Shown in pieces: positions 1 through 10,764 of a stretch of 19,868 nucleotides of DNA. How positions within the stretch are numbered: the first letter of the stretch is position 1; every line of letters begins with the position of its first letter. The DNA is from Flavobacteriales bacterium. Its GTDB lineage: Bacteria > Bacteroidota > Bacteroidia > Flavobacteriales_D > Crocinitomicaceae. The position numbers were made by a program, and so were the translations under genes. Under the pieces are notes generated by a model. That model was given only the letters and a program-made list of their open reading frames with translations. It ran no database searches and had not been told where the DNA came from. The DNA lies in the NCBI GenBank assembly GCA_947461185.1, contig CANHJY010000001.1:1-19868 (forward strand), given 5' to 3'.

Positions 1-2
1 AA

Positions 3-581
3 GAATACAAAATGGTTAAGCATCGTGTCCAGGAATTTCAGATAAATGAACCAAATTTTTATCTAGAATTAGAAGCTAAACTCGAAAAACTTGAATGGGC
101 AATTAATCATTTAAACATTCATCCAAAAGCTATTCTTGAAGCCAAAAATGAATCTTACCTCTTAAGGATTTTATTGAGACCCCTATTAATTTTGACTGGT
201 TTACCCATTTTTATTTTTGGCGCATTATTTCATATCATTCCATTTAAATTGACACAATTACTGATGCCGAAAATGGTCACGACAAAAGAATATTATGCCC
301 CAGTAGCAATACTTTTAGGATTAATTCTGTATCCGCTTAACTATTTGGCACTATTCATATTTTTCAAATACTATTTTTTATGGAGTACTCTTTTTCTCGT
401 TTGCTCTATTCCTTTGATAGCTGCCACAGGAATTTTTGCTTTTCACTTTTCAAATTACCTGAAGCTCGTTCGAAGTCGGTCTGTATTTTTAATTTCGAAA
501 AAATCTGACAAAGCGCTACTCTCGGAAATAGAGGAAACAGTAGAAAATTTAAGAGAACGGATTTTTCCCGCTTCAGAATAA
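3..581 (+). CDS. Probable lysophospholipid/glycerol-phosphate acyltransferase, C-terminal part (5' end outside window)
   Basis: The frame is open to the left edge of the window and the first ATG (base 12) has no convincing start context, so this is read as the 3' portion of a longer gene. The visible 192 residues hold a charged amphipathic stretch, then a Leu/Pro-rich hydrophobic region with the pattern GLPIFIFGALFHIIPFK, then two or three membrane segments around residues 95-155, and a charged tail ending in a short helix. This layout resembles the C-terminal membrane region of the roughly 400-450 residue PlsC-like acyltransferases common in Bacteroidota, which acylate glycerol-phosphate or lysophosphatidate at the inner membrane. 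The catalytic HX4D region would lie outside the window, so the assignment rests only on the C-terminal pattern. It could instead be a free-standing small membrane protein. Its stop is 11 bases from the stop of the convergent neighbour. Confidence 0.55.
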   Translation, partial: EYKMVKHRVQEFQINEPNFYLELEAKLEKLEWAINHLNIHPKAILEAKNESYLLRILLRPLLILTGLPIFIFGALFHIIPFKLTQLLMPKMVTTKEYYAPVAILLGLILYPLNYLALFIFFKYYFLWSTLFLVCSIPLIAATGIFAFHFSNYLKLVRSRSVFLISKKSDKALLSEIEETVENLRERIFPASE

Positions 582-592
582 AGAATTATTAA

Positions 593-1474
593 TTATTCGT
601 TTTGCAACAAATAAAATTTACTTTTCGGATCAATCAAAATCGACTTGCTTATAATTTTGTCCAATTTAAATTGGAGTCCATTACCTTCTAAAATTTTTAC
701 AGTTCCCAATTTACGACCTTTTGCATCAAATAAAACAAAGTTTTTCTTTGAAATTTTGACATGATTCATATTGATAGCTGAGAAAATCAAATCTTCTTTT
801 CGAACCATTGATAAAACGCTTTCCTTTGCCTTCACCTCATCACCAATTTTCTTTTTAATTTCCCAAATAAACCCCTCATATTTATTTAATTGAAAGAATT
901 CATTCGTATTTTGCTCGAGTTGTTGGCACTTTACATATAAAGTTCCCATTAAAGAATTTCGAACGATTTGCTCTTCATCAAAATTATAAATAGCGGGGAA
1001 TTCAGGAAGCTTTTTACTGATGTCAATATCCTTAAGGAAGTTATTCCATTTAAAAAAAACGTCAGGCTCCTTGAATTTAGGATTCGAACCGATAATACGC
1101 AATAATTCTTCGCGCAATGATAATTTTAATTGACTTACCTCGGTAAAATAATTAGACATATCGAGAGCTATTAAAACATCCTTTTCCTTAACAAAGGAAC
1201 CTAAAATATAAGGCGCATCGCCTTTTTTCAATTTTCCACCAATAGAAAAACTAACTGGATATATTTTGGCCGACGAAACATTTAACCATACGGTATCATT
1301 CTGTGAATTAAATGTATCACGGATTAGGTCATCCTGCTTTAGACTCTGTTTAGCATCTTGAAGTTTAGCATCTTCAGATATTGCTTGGTTACTCGACTTT
1401 TGAATAAAAATCAGAAGTAATCCAACTGAAAGAACTACCACAATCAAAACTAAAACTATGCGACGCATCATCAT
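593..1474 (-). CDS. Divergent RND/HlyD-type periplasmic adaptor protein
   Basis: This is a 293-residue protein with one N-terminal membrane anchor (about residues 5-24) and the rest outside the inner membrane. It has the split layout of a membrane-fusion adaptor. A first lipoyl half lies near GSFVKEKDVLIALD. A helical section follows, containing a WNNFLKDIDISKKLPEFP segment that is typical of Bacteroidota RND adaptors. A second lipoyl half lies near KYEGFIWEIKKKIGDEVKAK, and a beta-rich C-terminal part completes it. Family members link an inner-membrane pump to an outer-membrane channel. The usual lipoyl glycines and the IxAPxxG signature are weakened, and at 293 residues it is shorter than typical adaptors (about 350-400). 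No RND pump or TolC-like gene is adjacent. It runs divergently from asnB, with 62 bases between starts, and converges on the acyltransferase end. The adaptor fold is fairly likely; its substrate and partner are unknown. Confidence 0.6.
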   Translation of the reverse strand: MMMRRIVLVLIVVVLSVGLLLIFIQKSSNQAISEDAKLQDAKQSLKQDDLIRDTFNSQNDTVWLNVSSAKIYPVSFSIGGKLKKGDAPYILGSFVKEKDVLIALDMSNYFTEVSQLKLSLREELLRIIGSNPKFKEPDVFFKWNNFLKDIDISKKLPEFPAIYNFDEEQIVRNSLMGTLYVKCQQLEQNTNEFFQLNKYEGFIWEIKKKIGDEVKAKESVLSMVRKEDLIFSAINMNHVKISKKNFVLFDAKGRKLGTVKILEGNGLQFKLDKIISKSILIDPKSKFYLLQNE

Positions 1475-1536
1475 ATTCGTGATTAAAGATACATTTTACA
1501 ACGATTATTTTGAAAGAAGTAACTAATTTAGCTTTA

Positions 1537-3444
1537 ATGTGCGGAATATCAGGATTTTTTGATTTTAAAGGTGTCAGCACACCTGTGATTTTAGATGCCA
1601 TGACAGATGTTTTGGAACATCGTGGACCAGATGGTCGTGGGGTTTATTATGACCAAAACAATTATGGCGTATTAGGTTTAGGTCATAGACGATTATCAAT
1701 CATTGATTTGAGTGAAACTGGTAAACAACCCATGCAATTTGCAGAGCTATGCATCACTTTTAACGGCGAGATATATAATTATCAAGACATTAAGAAAGAA
1801 TTAAGTGCTAAAGGTCATCAATTTATTGGAAATTCAGACACAGAAGTAATCTTGCATGCTTTCAAAGAATGGGGTATATCGAGTATTGATAAACTTAAAG
1901 GCATGTTTTCCTTTGTAATTTATGATAAGGAACAGCATAAAATTACGGCAGTTAGAGACCGAGTAGGTGTTAAACCTCTATTTTACTATCTACATGATGG
2001 TTTATTTATGTTTTCGTCAGAATTAAAATCTTTCCACCAACATCCAAAATTTAACAAAACAATCAATAAAAACGCAGTTGCTGATTTCATTCAGTATGGC
2101 AATATACCAGGTTCTCAATCTATATTTCAATTTTGCAACAAACTTCAACCAGGACATTATCTCGAATTGAATTTAACAAATGGCGAAGCTTTAGAAAATA
2201 AATACTGGAATGTTTATGATGCTTTCAATAAACCAAAACTGAAAATAGATTTTGAGGAAGCCAAAACAATTACTAAAGACAAACTGAAGGATTCTTTTGA
2301 ATTGCGCATGGTGGCAGATGTGCCTGTGGGTGTTTTTTTAAGTGGCGGTTATGACAGCACTTGTGTCACAGGATTACTTCAACAAAACAGGTCGGAAAAA
2401 CTAAAAACTTACACTATTGGTGTGCCCGATATCGGTTTAAATGAGGCTCCCTTCGCTAAGGAAATTGCTGAACATTTTGAAACAGAACACACAGAACTGA
2501 ATTGCACTGTGAAAGATGCGCTGGATTTAATTAATGATCTTCCATTCTTTTATGACGAACCATTTGCTGACAGCAGCGCTATTCCAACGATTTTAGTGAG
2601 TAAAATGGCTCGCAAACATGTTACTGTTGCATTAAGTGCTGATGGAGGAGATGAACTTTTTGCAGGTTACAATCGCTATGATTACATGCTTAAATATGGG
2701 CAAAAACTGGAAAAAATTCCTAAAATATTCAGGAAATCGTTAGCTGGTGCAATGAGTTTTATTCCCGCCAATCAATTGCCCATTCTCAAAAAAAGATACA
2801 ACTTTCATCAACGTTATGAAAAAGTAAAAAAGCTACTTAAAGAATTCGATAATGAGGCAATAATGATGAGCCTCAGCCAGCAATTTACCTCAGAACAAAT
2901 GAGAGAAATTCTGAAATTTTCAAACCATGACAATCGGGATTTGGCGTTCTTCTCCAAAGAATTAAAGCCAGAATACCTAACTCCTTTGTCATACATGCTA
3001 GCAATTGACTTCCAAACCTATTTGGTAGATGATATCATGCAAAAAGTAGATAGGGCATCTATGGCAGTGAGCTTAGAAGGTCGCGAACCATTCCTTGACC
3101 ATGATTTAATCAATTGGGCTGCTCAGCTTCCGGATGATTTTAAATACAAGTCTGGCATCAAAAAATACATTTTAAAAGAAATTGTCCATGAAATGGTGCC
3201 AAAGGAAATGATGGAAAGACCTAAAATGGGTTTCGCTATCCCTATTGCCGATTGGTTGGCGAAGGATTTAAAACCAATAGTTGAAATCTACTTATCAAAA
3301 GAATTATTGAATCATCACCAATTATTCGATACCGATTTCATAGAAAAACTAAAAACAGATGTTTTCAACGGCAAAAAAGAAATGGCATCAAAACTCTGGT
3401 ATTTTTTAATGTTTCAAATGTGGTATGAACGCTGGATGAAATAA
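1537..3444 (+). CDS. asnB: Glutamine-hydrolysing asparagine synthase-type amidotransferase (AsnB family)
   Basis: This 635-residue protein transfers ammonia from glutamine to an ATP-activated carboxylate; the classical reaction makes asparagine from aspartate. The start is set at ATG 1537 rather than the longer TTG frame at 1510 because class II glutaminases need Cys as residue 2 (MCGI). Glutaminase-domain motifs are HRGPDG (28-33), RRLSIID (about 51-57) and FNGEIYNY (75-82). The synthetase domain has the PP-loop SGGYDS (269-274), SADGGDELFAGYNRY (about 367-381) and a long VDRASMAVSLEGREPFLDH segment. Its length fits the B. subtilis-like class rather than the 554-residue E. coli AsnB. Two glycosyltransferases follow at 13 and 19 base gaps. 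In such loci AsnB paralogues often amidate sugar carboxylates or act on glycan precursors, so its substrate may not be aspartate. Family assignment is near certain; physiological substrate is open. Confidence 0.93.
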   Translation: MCGISGFFDFKGVSTPVILDAMTDVLEHRGPDGRGVYYDQNNYGVLGLGHRRLSIIDLSETGKQPMQFAELCITFNGEIYNYQDIKKELSAKGHQFIGNSDTEVILHAFKEWGISSIDKLKGMFSFVIYDKEQHKITAVRDRVGVKPLFYYLHDGLFMFSSELKSFHQHPKFNKTINKNAVADFIQYGNIPGSQSIFQFCNKLQPGHYLELNLTNGEALENKYWNVYDAFNKPKLKIDFEEAKTITKDKLKDSFELRMVADVPVGVFLSGGYDSTCVTGLLQQNRSEKLKTYTIGVPDIGLNEAPFAKEIAEHFETEHTELNCTVKDALDLINDLPFFYDEPFADSSAIPTILVSKMARKHVTVALSADGGDELFAGYNRYDYMLKYGQKLEKIPKIFRKSLAGAMSFIPANQLPILKKRYNFHQRYEKVKKLLKEFDNEAIMMSLSQQFTSEQMREILKFSNHDNRDLAFFSKELKPEYLTPLSYMLAIDFQTYLVDDIMQKVDRASMAVSLEGREPFLDHDLINWAAQLPDDFKYKSGIKKYILKEIVHEMVPKEMMERPKMGFAIPIADWLAKDLKPIVEIYLSKELLNHHQLFDTDFIEKLKTDVFNGKKEMASKLWYFLMFQMWYERWMK

Positions 3445-3457
3445 ATTAAATAAATAA

Positions 3458-4681
3458 TTGGCAAAGGTTCTTTATATATCATACGACGGAATGACTGACC
3501 CATTAGGTCAATCACAAGTGTTGCCCTACCTGATCGGTTTAACTCAGCTAGGTCATGAATTCCATCTCATCAGTTTTGAAAAAAAAGAACGGTTCGAGGA
3601 TGAGGGAAAAAAAATAGAAATTTTATGCAAAGACGCTGGTATTCATTGGTATCCGTTGCGTTACACAAAAAAACCTCCATTACTATCAACCATTTATGAT
3701 GTTCGCCGCATGTCGTCGCTTGCAAAATCGCTTCAGCGCAAAAACAAGTTTGATATTGTTCATTGTAGAAGTTATATCTCAGGATTAGTAGGATTAAAAA
3801 TGCAACGGCTTTATCAAACAAAATTTCTCTTTGACATGAGAGGTTTTTGGGCTGATGAAAGGATAGAAGGTGGAATATGGAACATCAAGAATCCACTTTT
3901 CAAAACGGTATACAATTTCTTTAAGAGAAAGGAAACTCGGTTTTTCAATAATGCTGATCATATTATTTCATTGACTTCGACAGGAAAAAAAGAAATCCTA
4001 AAAATGCATCATTCACTTTCAGAAAGTAGGATTACCGTGATTCCTTGTTGTGTTGATTTGGAAAAATTCAATCCAGAGAATTATTCCGAAAACAAGATTG
4101 ATGCTATAAAAAACGAACTGCATATTCAATCAGATGAGAAAGTTTTGGGTTATGTAGGTTCCATCGGAACTTGGTACATGTTGGATGAAATGTTAGATTT
4201 TTATACTGTTTTCAAAGAAAAATATACCGGATCAAAATTCCTTTTCATTACTCCAGAGCATCCTGACCATATTTTGGAACGTGCCAAGGCCAAAGGAATA
4301 TCATCGGAATCGATAATTATTAAAAAAAGTGCCCATAATATGGTTCCGGCGTACATGCTGACTTTTGACTTTTCTATTTTCTTTATCAAACCAACTTTTT
4401 CCAAATCGGCTTCATCGCCTACAAAACAGGCCGAATTAATGGCGATGGGTATTCCGATAATTTGTAATGCTGGAGTTGGCGATACCGATACTATTGTAAT
4501 GGAACATTGCGCTGGGATTGTCATACGAAACTTAGACAATGCGTCCTATAAACAACAATTGGATAAGGGGATTTTATTTGACAGTCTGAAAGCTACTAAA
4601 GCTGCTCAAAATGATTTTAGTCTTAATGAAGGCGTAGCGAGATATCAAAAAGTATATGAATCGTTATCCTTCAATGGATAA
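3458..4681 (+). CDS. Glycosyltransferase, GT4-like (TTG start)
   Basis: This is a 407-residue retaining glycosyltransferase with two Rossmann domains (GT-B fold), expected to transfer a sugar from a nucleotide donor at the cytoplasmic face of the membrane. The N-terminal acceptor domain opens with KVLYISYDGMTDPLGQSQVL and contains HCRSYISGLVG and FDMRGFWADE. The hinge is ITVIPCCVDLEKFNP. The C-terminal donor domain has GYVGSIGTWY and SPTKQAELMAMGIPII, with E326 in the position of the second Glu of the EX7E motif; the first Glu is not conserved. An in-frame stop lies directly before TTG 3458. The first ATG (at DGM) would remove the first beta strand, so TTG is the best start. It lies 13 bases after asnB and 19 before the next glycosyltransferase, which suggests one operon. 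Donor and acceptor cannot be read from sequence. Confidence 0.88.
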   Translation: MAKVLYISYDGMTDPLGQSQVLPYLIGLTQLGHEFHLISFEKKERFEDEGKKIEILCKDAGIHWYPLRYTKKPPLLSTIYDVRRMSSLAKSLQRKNKFDIVHCRSYISGLVGLKMQRLYQTKFLFDMRGFWADERIEGGIWNIKNPLFKTVYNFFKRKETRFFNNADHIISLTSTGKKEILKMHHSLSESRITVIPCCVDLEKFNPENYSENKIDAIKNELHIQSDEKVLGYVGSIGTWYMLDEMLDFYTVFKEKYTGSKFLFITPEHPDHILERAKAKGISSESIIIKKSAHNMVPAYMLTFDFSIFFIKPTFSKSASSPTKQAELMAMGIPIICNAGVGDTDTIVMEHCAGIVIRNLDNASYKQQLDKGILFDSLKATKAAQNDFSLNEGVARYQKVYESLSFNG

Positions 4682-4700
4682 TCTATAGTTAAGGAAAAGA

Positions 4701-5780
4701 ATGCCGAAAAGAATTGCTTTTATTGCTCCCTATCCTATTGCTCAAGCGCCGTCTCAACGTTTTAGATTTGAGCAATATTTTAATTTTTTAGAGGAGAATG
4801 ACTGTACCTATGCGTTTTTTCCATTTTATGATTTTAAATCTTGGCAACTGCTTTACACTAACAAAAGTGCACTTCGTAAGGCTTGGGTTGTATTGTCCTC
4901 TTATTTCAAAAGGTTTTCATTGATTTTCAAGCTTCGGAAATTTGATGTTATTTTCATTCATCGAGAAGCAACTCATATCGGTCCTCCAATTATTGAATGG
5001 ATCATCGCTAAAATTTTGAAAAAGAAATATATATACGATTTCGATGACGCTATTTGGTTGCCCAATTACAGTGAAGGGAATTCGAAATTTCATAGATTAA
5101 AAGCCTATTGGAAGGTAAAATACTGCATTAAATGGGCCCATCGTGTTTCGGCTGGTAATGCTTTTTTAGCCAATTATGCGAGTCAGTTCAATGATAAAGT
5201 TATCGTTTTACCTACAACAATCGATACGGAAAACTATCATAATTTAAAATGCCAACACGATAAAACACCCATTATAATTGGTTGGACGGGCACCCATACC
5301 ACCATGCAATATCTTCAAACTGTTGTTCCTGTCCTGCAAGAAATCGAAGAAAAATATCAAATTGAAATCCATATTATTTCTAATGAAAAGCCAGTGTTGG
5401 ATTTGAAAAGTTTGGTTTATGTCAAATGGAAAAAGGAAACAGAAATTGAAGATCTCGTGAAATTTTCAATTGGCATTATGCCCTTGGAAGACAACGTTTG
5501 GGCTGAAGGAAAATGTGGATTTAAAGGTTTGCAATATATGGCGCTAGAAATTCCAACCATCATGTCTGCTGTTGGTGTGAATAAAACGATTGTAGATAAC
5601 GGAGTAAATGGATTTTTGGTAAGTGATTCTAATGAATGGAAAAAAGCACTTGTATCATTAATTGAGGATCACAAGCTAAGGACGAAAATCGGCCAATCAG
5701 GTTATGAAAGTGTAAAAGAACATTATTCCGTTGTTGCAAACACAAGCTTATTTTTAAGTTTATTCGAAATACAAAACTGA
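4701..5780 (+). CDS. Glycosyltransferase, GT-B fold (GT4-like)
   Basis: This 359-residue protein has a two-domain GT-B layout. The N-terminal half starts with RIAFIAPYPIAQAPSQRFRFEQY and includes YDFDDAIWLPNY, a pattern common in Bacteroidota GT4 enzymes. The C-terminal half has VIVLPTTIDTENY, IIIGWTGTHTTMQYL and KCGFKGLQYMALEIPTIMSAVGVN. The last segment is the donor-phosphate and EX7E region, but the usual Glu of LEYMA is Gln here. This seems to be shared with a subfamily carrying KCGFKxLQYMA. The sequence AAGGAAAAGA directly before the ATG resembles a Shine-Dalgarno site, which is unusual for this phylum. It is the third gene of the asnB-glycosyltransferase run and probably acts on the same surface glycan. 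The sugar specificity is unknown. Confidence 0.87.
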   Translation: MPKRIAFIAPYPIAQAPSQRFRFEQYFNFLEENDCTYAFFPFYDFKSWQLLYTNKSALRKAWVVLSSYFKRFSLIFKLRKFDVIFIHREATHIGPPIIEWIIAKILKKKYIYDFDDAIWLPNYSEGNSKFHRLKAYWKVKYCIKWAHRVSAGNAFLANYASQFNDKVIVLPTTIDTENYHNLKCQHDKTPIIIGWTGTHTTMQYLQTVVPVLQEIEEKYQIEIHIISNEKPVLDLKSLVYVKWKKETEIEDLVKFSIGIMPLEDNVWAEGKCGFKGLQYMALEIPTIMSAVGVNKTIVDNGVNGFLVSDSNEWKKALVSLIEDHKLRTKIGQSGYESVKEHYSVVANTSLFLSLFEIQN

Positions 5781-5807
5781 AAGACACCTATTTAAATTAT
5801 CAATCCA

Positions 5808-6389
5808 ATGCAGCTCATTTTTGCAACTCACAATCAAAATAAAGTTAAAGAAATTAAGTCATTGCTTCCAGAAAAACTAGAGTTACTTTCTTTAAATGAC
5901 ATTGATTTTCATGAAACAATTGCTGAAACTGAAAATACCATTGAAGGTAATTCTTTACTCAAAGCCAAAACAATTAATTCAAAGACAGATAAAAATTGTT
6001 TTGCTGATGACACCGGGTTAGAAGTTAAATTCTTAGGTGGTGCTCCTGGCGTTCTTTCGGCAAGATATTCCGGTGAAAATTCAAATGATATGAAAAACGT
6101 TGAGAAACTGTTGAATGAAATGCAGTTCGCAACAGATCGATCGGCACAATTTAGAACGGTGATTTCTTTATTAATTTATAATAAAACTTATACTTTCGAG
6201 GGTATTGTTAAAGGTAGAATTGCATTAGCTCCTAAAGGAAACAGTGGTTTCGGATACGACCCTGTATTTATTCCAGATGGTTTTAATAAAACATTCGCAG
6301 AAATTACATTAGAGGAAAAAAATAAAATCAGTCATCGTGCATTAGCTTTCAATAAAATGATTGAATTCTTAAAAAACATGCATGTCTAA
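5808..6389 (+). CDS. rdgB: XTP/dITP diphosphatase (RdgB/HAM1 family)
   Basis: This 193-residue cytoplasmic house-cleaning enzyme hydrolyses dITP, ITP and XTP to the monophosphate and pyrophosphate, keeping deaminated purines out of DNA and RNA. Full-length family motifs are present: the substrate-binding N-terminus FATHNQNKVKEI (THNQNK about 7-12), ADDTGLEV with the catalytic Asp pair at 67-68, GAPGVLSARYSG, GFGYDPVFIP, and KNKISHRALAF near the C-terminus. Length matches the family (about 190-200). It begins 27 bases after the second glycosyltransferase on the same strand, so it may be co-transcribed with the glycan genes, although its function is unrelated. The following 107 bases before icd carry no clear terminator. 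Confidence 0.95.
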   Translation: MQLIFATHNQNKVKEIKSLLPEKLELLSLNDIDFHETIAETENTIEGNSLLKAKTINSKTDKNCFADDTGLEVKFLGGAPGVLSARYSGENSNDMKNVEKLLNEMQFATDRSAQFRTVISLLIYNKTYTFEGIVKGRIALAPKGNSGFGYDPVFIPDGFNKTFAEITLEEKNKISHRALAFNKMIEFLKNMHV

Positions 6390-6433
6390 ATCAAACTATT
6401 AATGTTTTTTATAGGAATTATTTAATTTTTTAA

Positions 6434-8724
<2,291 letters not shown>

Positions 8725-8725
<1 letters not shown>

Positions 8726-9300
8726 TGAATAGTAGCAGACTTATTTTTATTTTCCTGTCCGTATTATGCATCGGCAACAAATATGCATTAGCTCAAGAAT
8801 TCACTCCTGAAAACTGGATAGGAAAGTATTCAGGCACGATGTTTTTGTCATCCGGAACAGAGGGAGAACAACAAGAAATAGAGGTAAGTTTTGACTTTAA
8901 AGAAATAGTGAAGGATTCGAGTTGGACTTATATTATGACATACAAAAGTGAAGAACTCGGTGAATTAACAAAAAACTATGTCATCTGTAAACCATTTGGA
9001 AGCCCTATTCATTACTTTGTTTTAGACGAACTCGATGGAACCAAAATTGATTTAAGTTACCGCAACGAAGCCTTCGTGTCATTTTTCGAAGTTGATGGAA
9101 TGTTTCATGCATCTTCATTAGCAAAGATTTCAAAGAATACAATAAGATTTGAATTATATGGATCGTTTAGTTCTCAGCCAACAAATGTCACAAATGCTGA
9201 ACTTTTGGACGATTTAGGAAATAATACAGGAACGGTAACCGTTGCCAGTTTTAACCCAATTTATTGTCAGACTGTTACGCTCAAAAGAAATCGAAAGTAA
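8725..9300 (+). CDS. Secreted beta-rich protein of unknown function (lipocalin-like?)
   Basis: I do not recognise a named family for this 191-residue protein. A signal peptide is clear: polar start, hydrophobic core, and a cleavage site after ALA at about residue 23 (before QEF). The mature part opens with ENWIGKYSGTM and alternates hydrophobic and polar residues, with few predicted helices. WxGxYxG openings like this occur in small Bacteroidota proteins thought to form lipocalin-like barrels, so that fold is an inference. A single Cys remains in each of two segments (VICKP and IYCQT), which might form a disulfide. The ATG overlaps the icd stop codon by one base (TAATG), so translation is probably coupled to icd. 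The DUF4403 gene follows after 9 bases, suggesting that this protein works in the envelope with it. Confidence 0.75.
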
Positions 9301-9309
9301 ACTTCTGTT

Positions 9310-10704
9310 GTGAACAAGTTTAATGTCATAACGCTAATTATCCTTGTTTTAGTTTGCCTAGGTTGCAGGTCTATTTCACCTGATTCACCTCATTACACGG
9401 TAACACCTTTACCCCCTATCAAACCATCTCTTTCTACAATTCATGCTCCCGTAACCCTTGAACTTAAATCCTATTTAAGTGAAGCTGAAAAAGCTGTTCC
9501 TAAAAGCCTTAATGGTGGTGAAGAAAATTGTTCAGGTGTAAGCTATCAGTATTCTTTCAAACGAGATCCAATTATTTTTAATGGAATTGGATCAACAATG
9601 ACTTATAAAGTAAACGGTCAATATGGTATCTCGATGAATTATTGCCCAACTTGCACGTATTTATTCGATGATGAAGGAACATGCGTTATTCCAAGAGTTT
9701 ATTTAAGTTGCGGAGTTGATGAAACCATGAGAAGAATGAGTGTATCTTACGCAACCAATATTGCAATAAATACTGACTATTCATTTAAATCATCAACCCA
9801 ATTGCAAGAATTTAAACTCATTGATCCTTGCGAAGTTTCATTTTTCAGTTTTGATGTTACGGGTCAGTTAAAAAAACAACTTTCTCCCGTTTTAACAGAT
9901 TTAGAAAATGATATTGACAAAGAAATACGAGCTTTAAATGTCAAGCCAGAATTACAAGAACTATGGAAAATGGCTTGTAACCCAATTCCCATTGAGAAGT
10001 ATGGTTATTTGAATATTAATCCCAAAAACATTGGCTTGAATAGTTTGACTTTCAGCGGCACGAAAGCAGTTTTAGATGTAGTAATTAGTTTGCAGCCTAG
10101 CTTTACAACATCTGTGGCAACCTTACCTAGCACTAAACTTCCGAATCTAAGCAAAATTGATGCAGATAAAGGTTTCAGAATAGATCTCGACATTTTCGCT
10201 GGTTATGATTCTTTGAGTAATATCATATCCAACCAAATGCAAAATGATACGATACTAATTAAAAAAAATGCATTCGTCATTGAAAACATTAAATTATCTG
10301 GAACAATAGACCAGGAAATTACCCTTGATGTTAATTTCGGTGGAAAACGAAAAGGTCATTTATATTTAACTGGAAAGCCCGAATATGACAAAAATACCCA
10401 TGAAATATCTTTTCCAAATCTTGAATACGACTTGGCCTCTAAAAACCTTTTACTACGAACAGCTAAGTGGATACTAAATGATAGAATACTCTCAATAATA
10501 AAAGAAAAAGCGAGGTTCAATATCAGTAATGAGCTCAATAATACAAAACTTAAACTGCAGACAGAAATAAACAAAAATAAAAATGAGGATTTCAATTTAA
10601 AAGCTGAAATAAAAGAATTAGATTTAACTCAGATTTTCCTGGATGATAAAAATATTATCATGCGCATTCAGACTAGTGGTAAAATATCCATAGATATTAA
10701 GTAA
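9310..10704 (+). CDS. DUF4403 family lipoprotein (GTG start)
   Basis: This 464-residue protein has a lipoprotein-type leader. A hydrophobic stretch ends in LVCLGC, so the Cys at about residue 19 would be lipidated, although Cys at -3 is not the standard lipobox residue. The mature protein matches the pattern I associate with DUF4403, a family of unknown function frequent in Bacteroidota. An opening PLPPIKPSLSTIHAPVTLEL segment is followed by SEAEKAVPKSL, a beta-rich middle with several Cys (NYCPTCTY, SCGVDE, DPCEV), a central amphipathic helical part with an ELQELWKMACNPIPI segment, and long beta-strand repeats to the C-terminus. It is expected in the periplasm, anchored to a membrane. GTG 9310 is the only start that keeps the leader intact. 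It lies 9 bases after the secreted-protein gene, so the two are likely co-expressed. Confidence 0.8.
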   Translation: MNKFNVITLIILVLVCLGCRSISPDSPHYTVTPLPPIKPSLSTIHAPVTLELKSYLSEAEKAVPKSLNGGEENCSGVSYQYSFKRDPIIFNGIGSTMTYKVNGQYGISMNYCPTCTYLFDDEGTCVIPRVYLSCGVDETMRRMSVSYATNIAINTDYSFKSSTQLQEFKLIDPCEVSFFSFDVTGQLKKQLSPVLTDLENDIDKEIRALNVKPELQELWKMACNPIPIEKYGYLNINPKNIGLNSLTFSGTKAVLDVVISLQPSFTTSVATLPSTKLPNLSKIDADKGFRIDLDIFAGYDSLSNIISNQMQNDTILIKKNAFVIENIKLSGTIDQEITLDVNFGGKRKGHLYLTGKPEYDKNTHEISFPNLEYDLASKNLLLRTAKWILNDRILSIIKEKARFNISNELNNTKLKLQTEINKNKNEDFNLKAEIKELDLTQIFLDDKNIIMRIQTSGKISIDIK

Positions 10705-10764
10705 TTTAAAGTCAAATGATATCTTGGCATTATTCATGTTTAATCGAGTGAGAGATATTTTAAT

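Noticed and set aside
1510..1536. Nine-codon TTG extension of asnB
   Set aside because: The catalytic Cys must be residue 2, which fixes the start at ATG 1537.
1475..1536. Promoters for the divergent adaptor and asnB genes
   Set aside because: TACATTTT on the plus strand and TATCTTTA on the minus strand are each one base off TAnnTTTG, but neither has a TTG at a suitable distance.
4201..4539. 112-residue minus-strand open frame inside the first glycosyltransferase
   Set aside because: It lies wholly within a well-supported gene, has no family motif and no start context; it is a reading-frame shadow.
10705..10764. Promoter before the OmpA-domain gene
   Set aside because: TATCTTGG is one mismatch from the -7 consensus with no -33 partner; read-through from the DUF4403 gene is equally possible.
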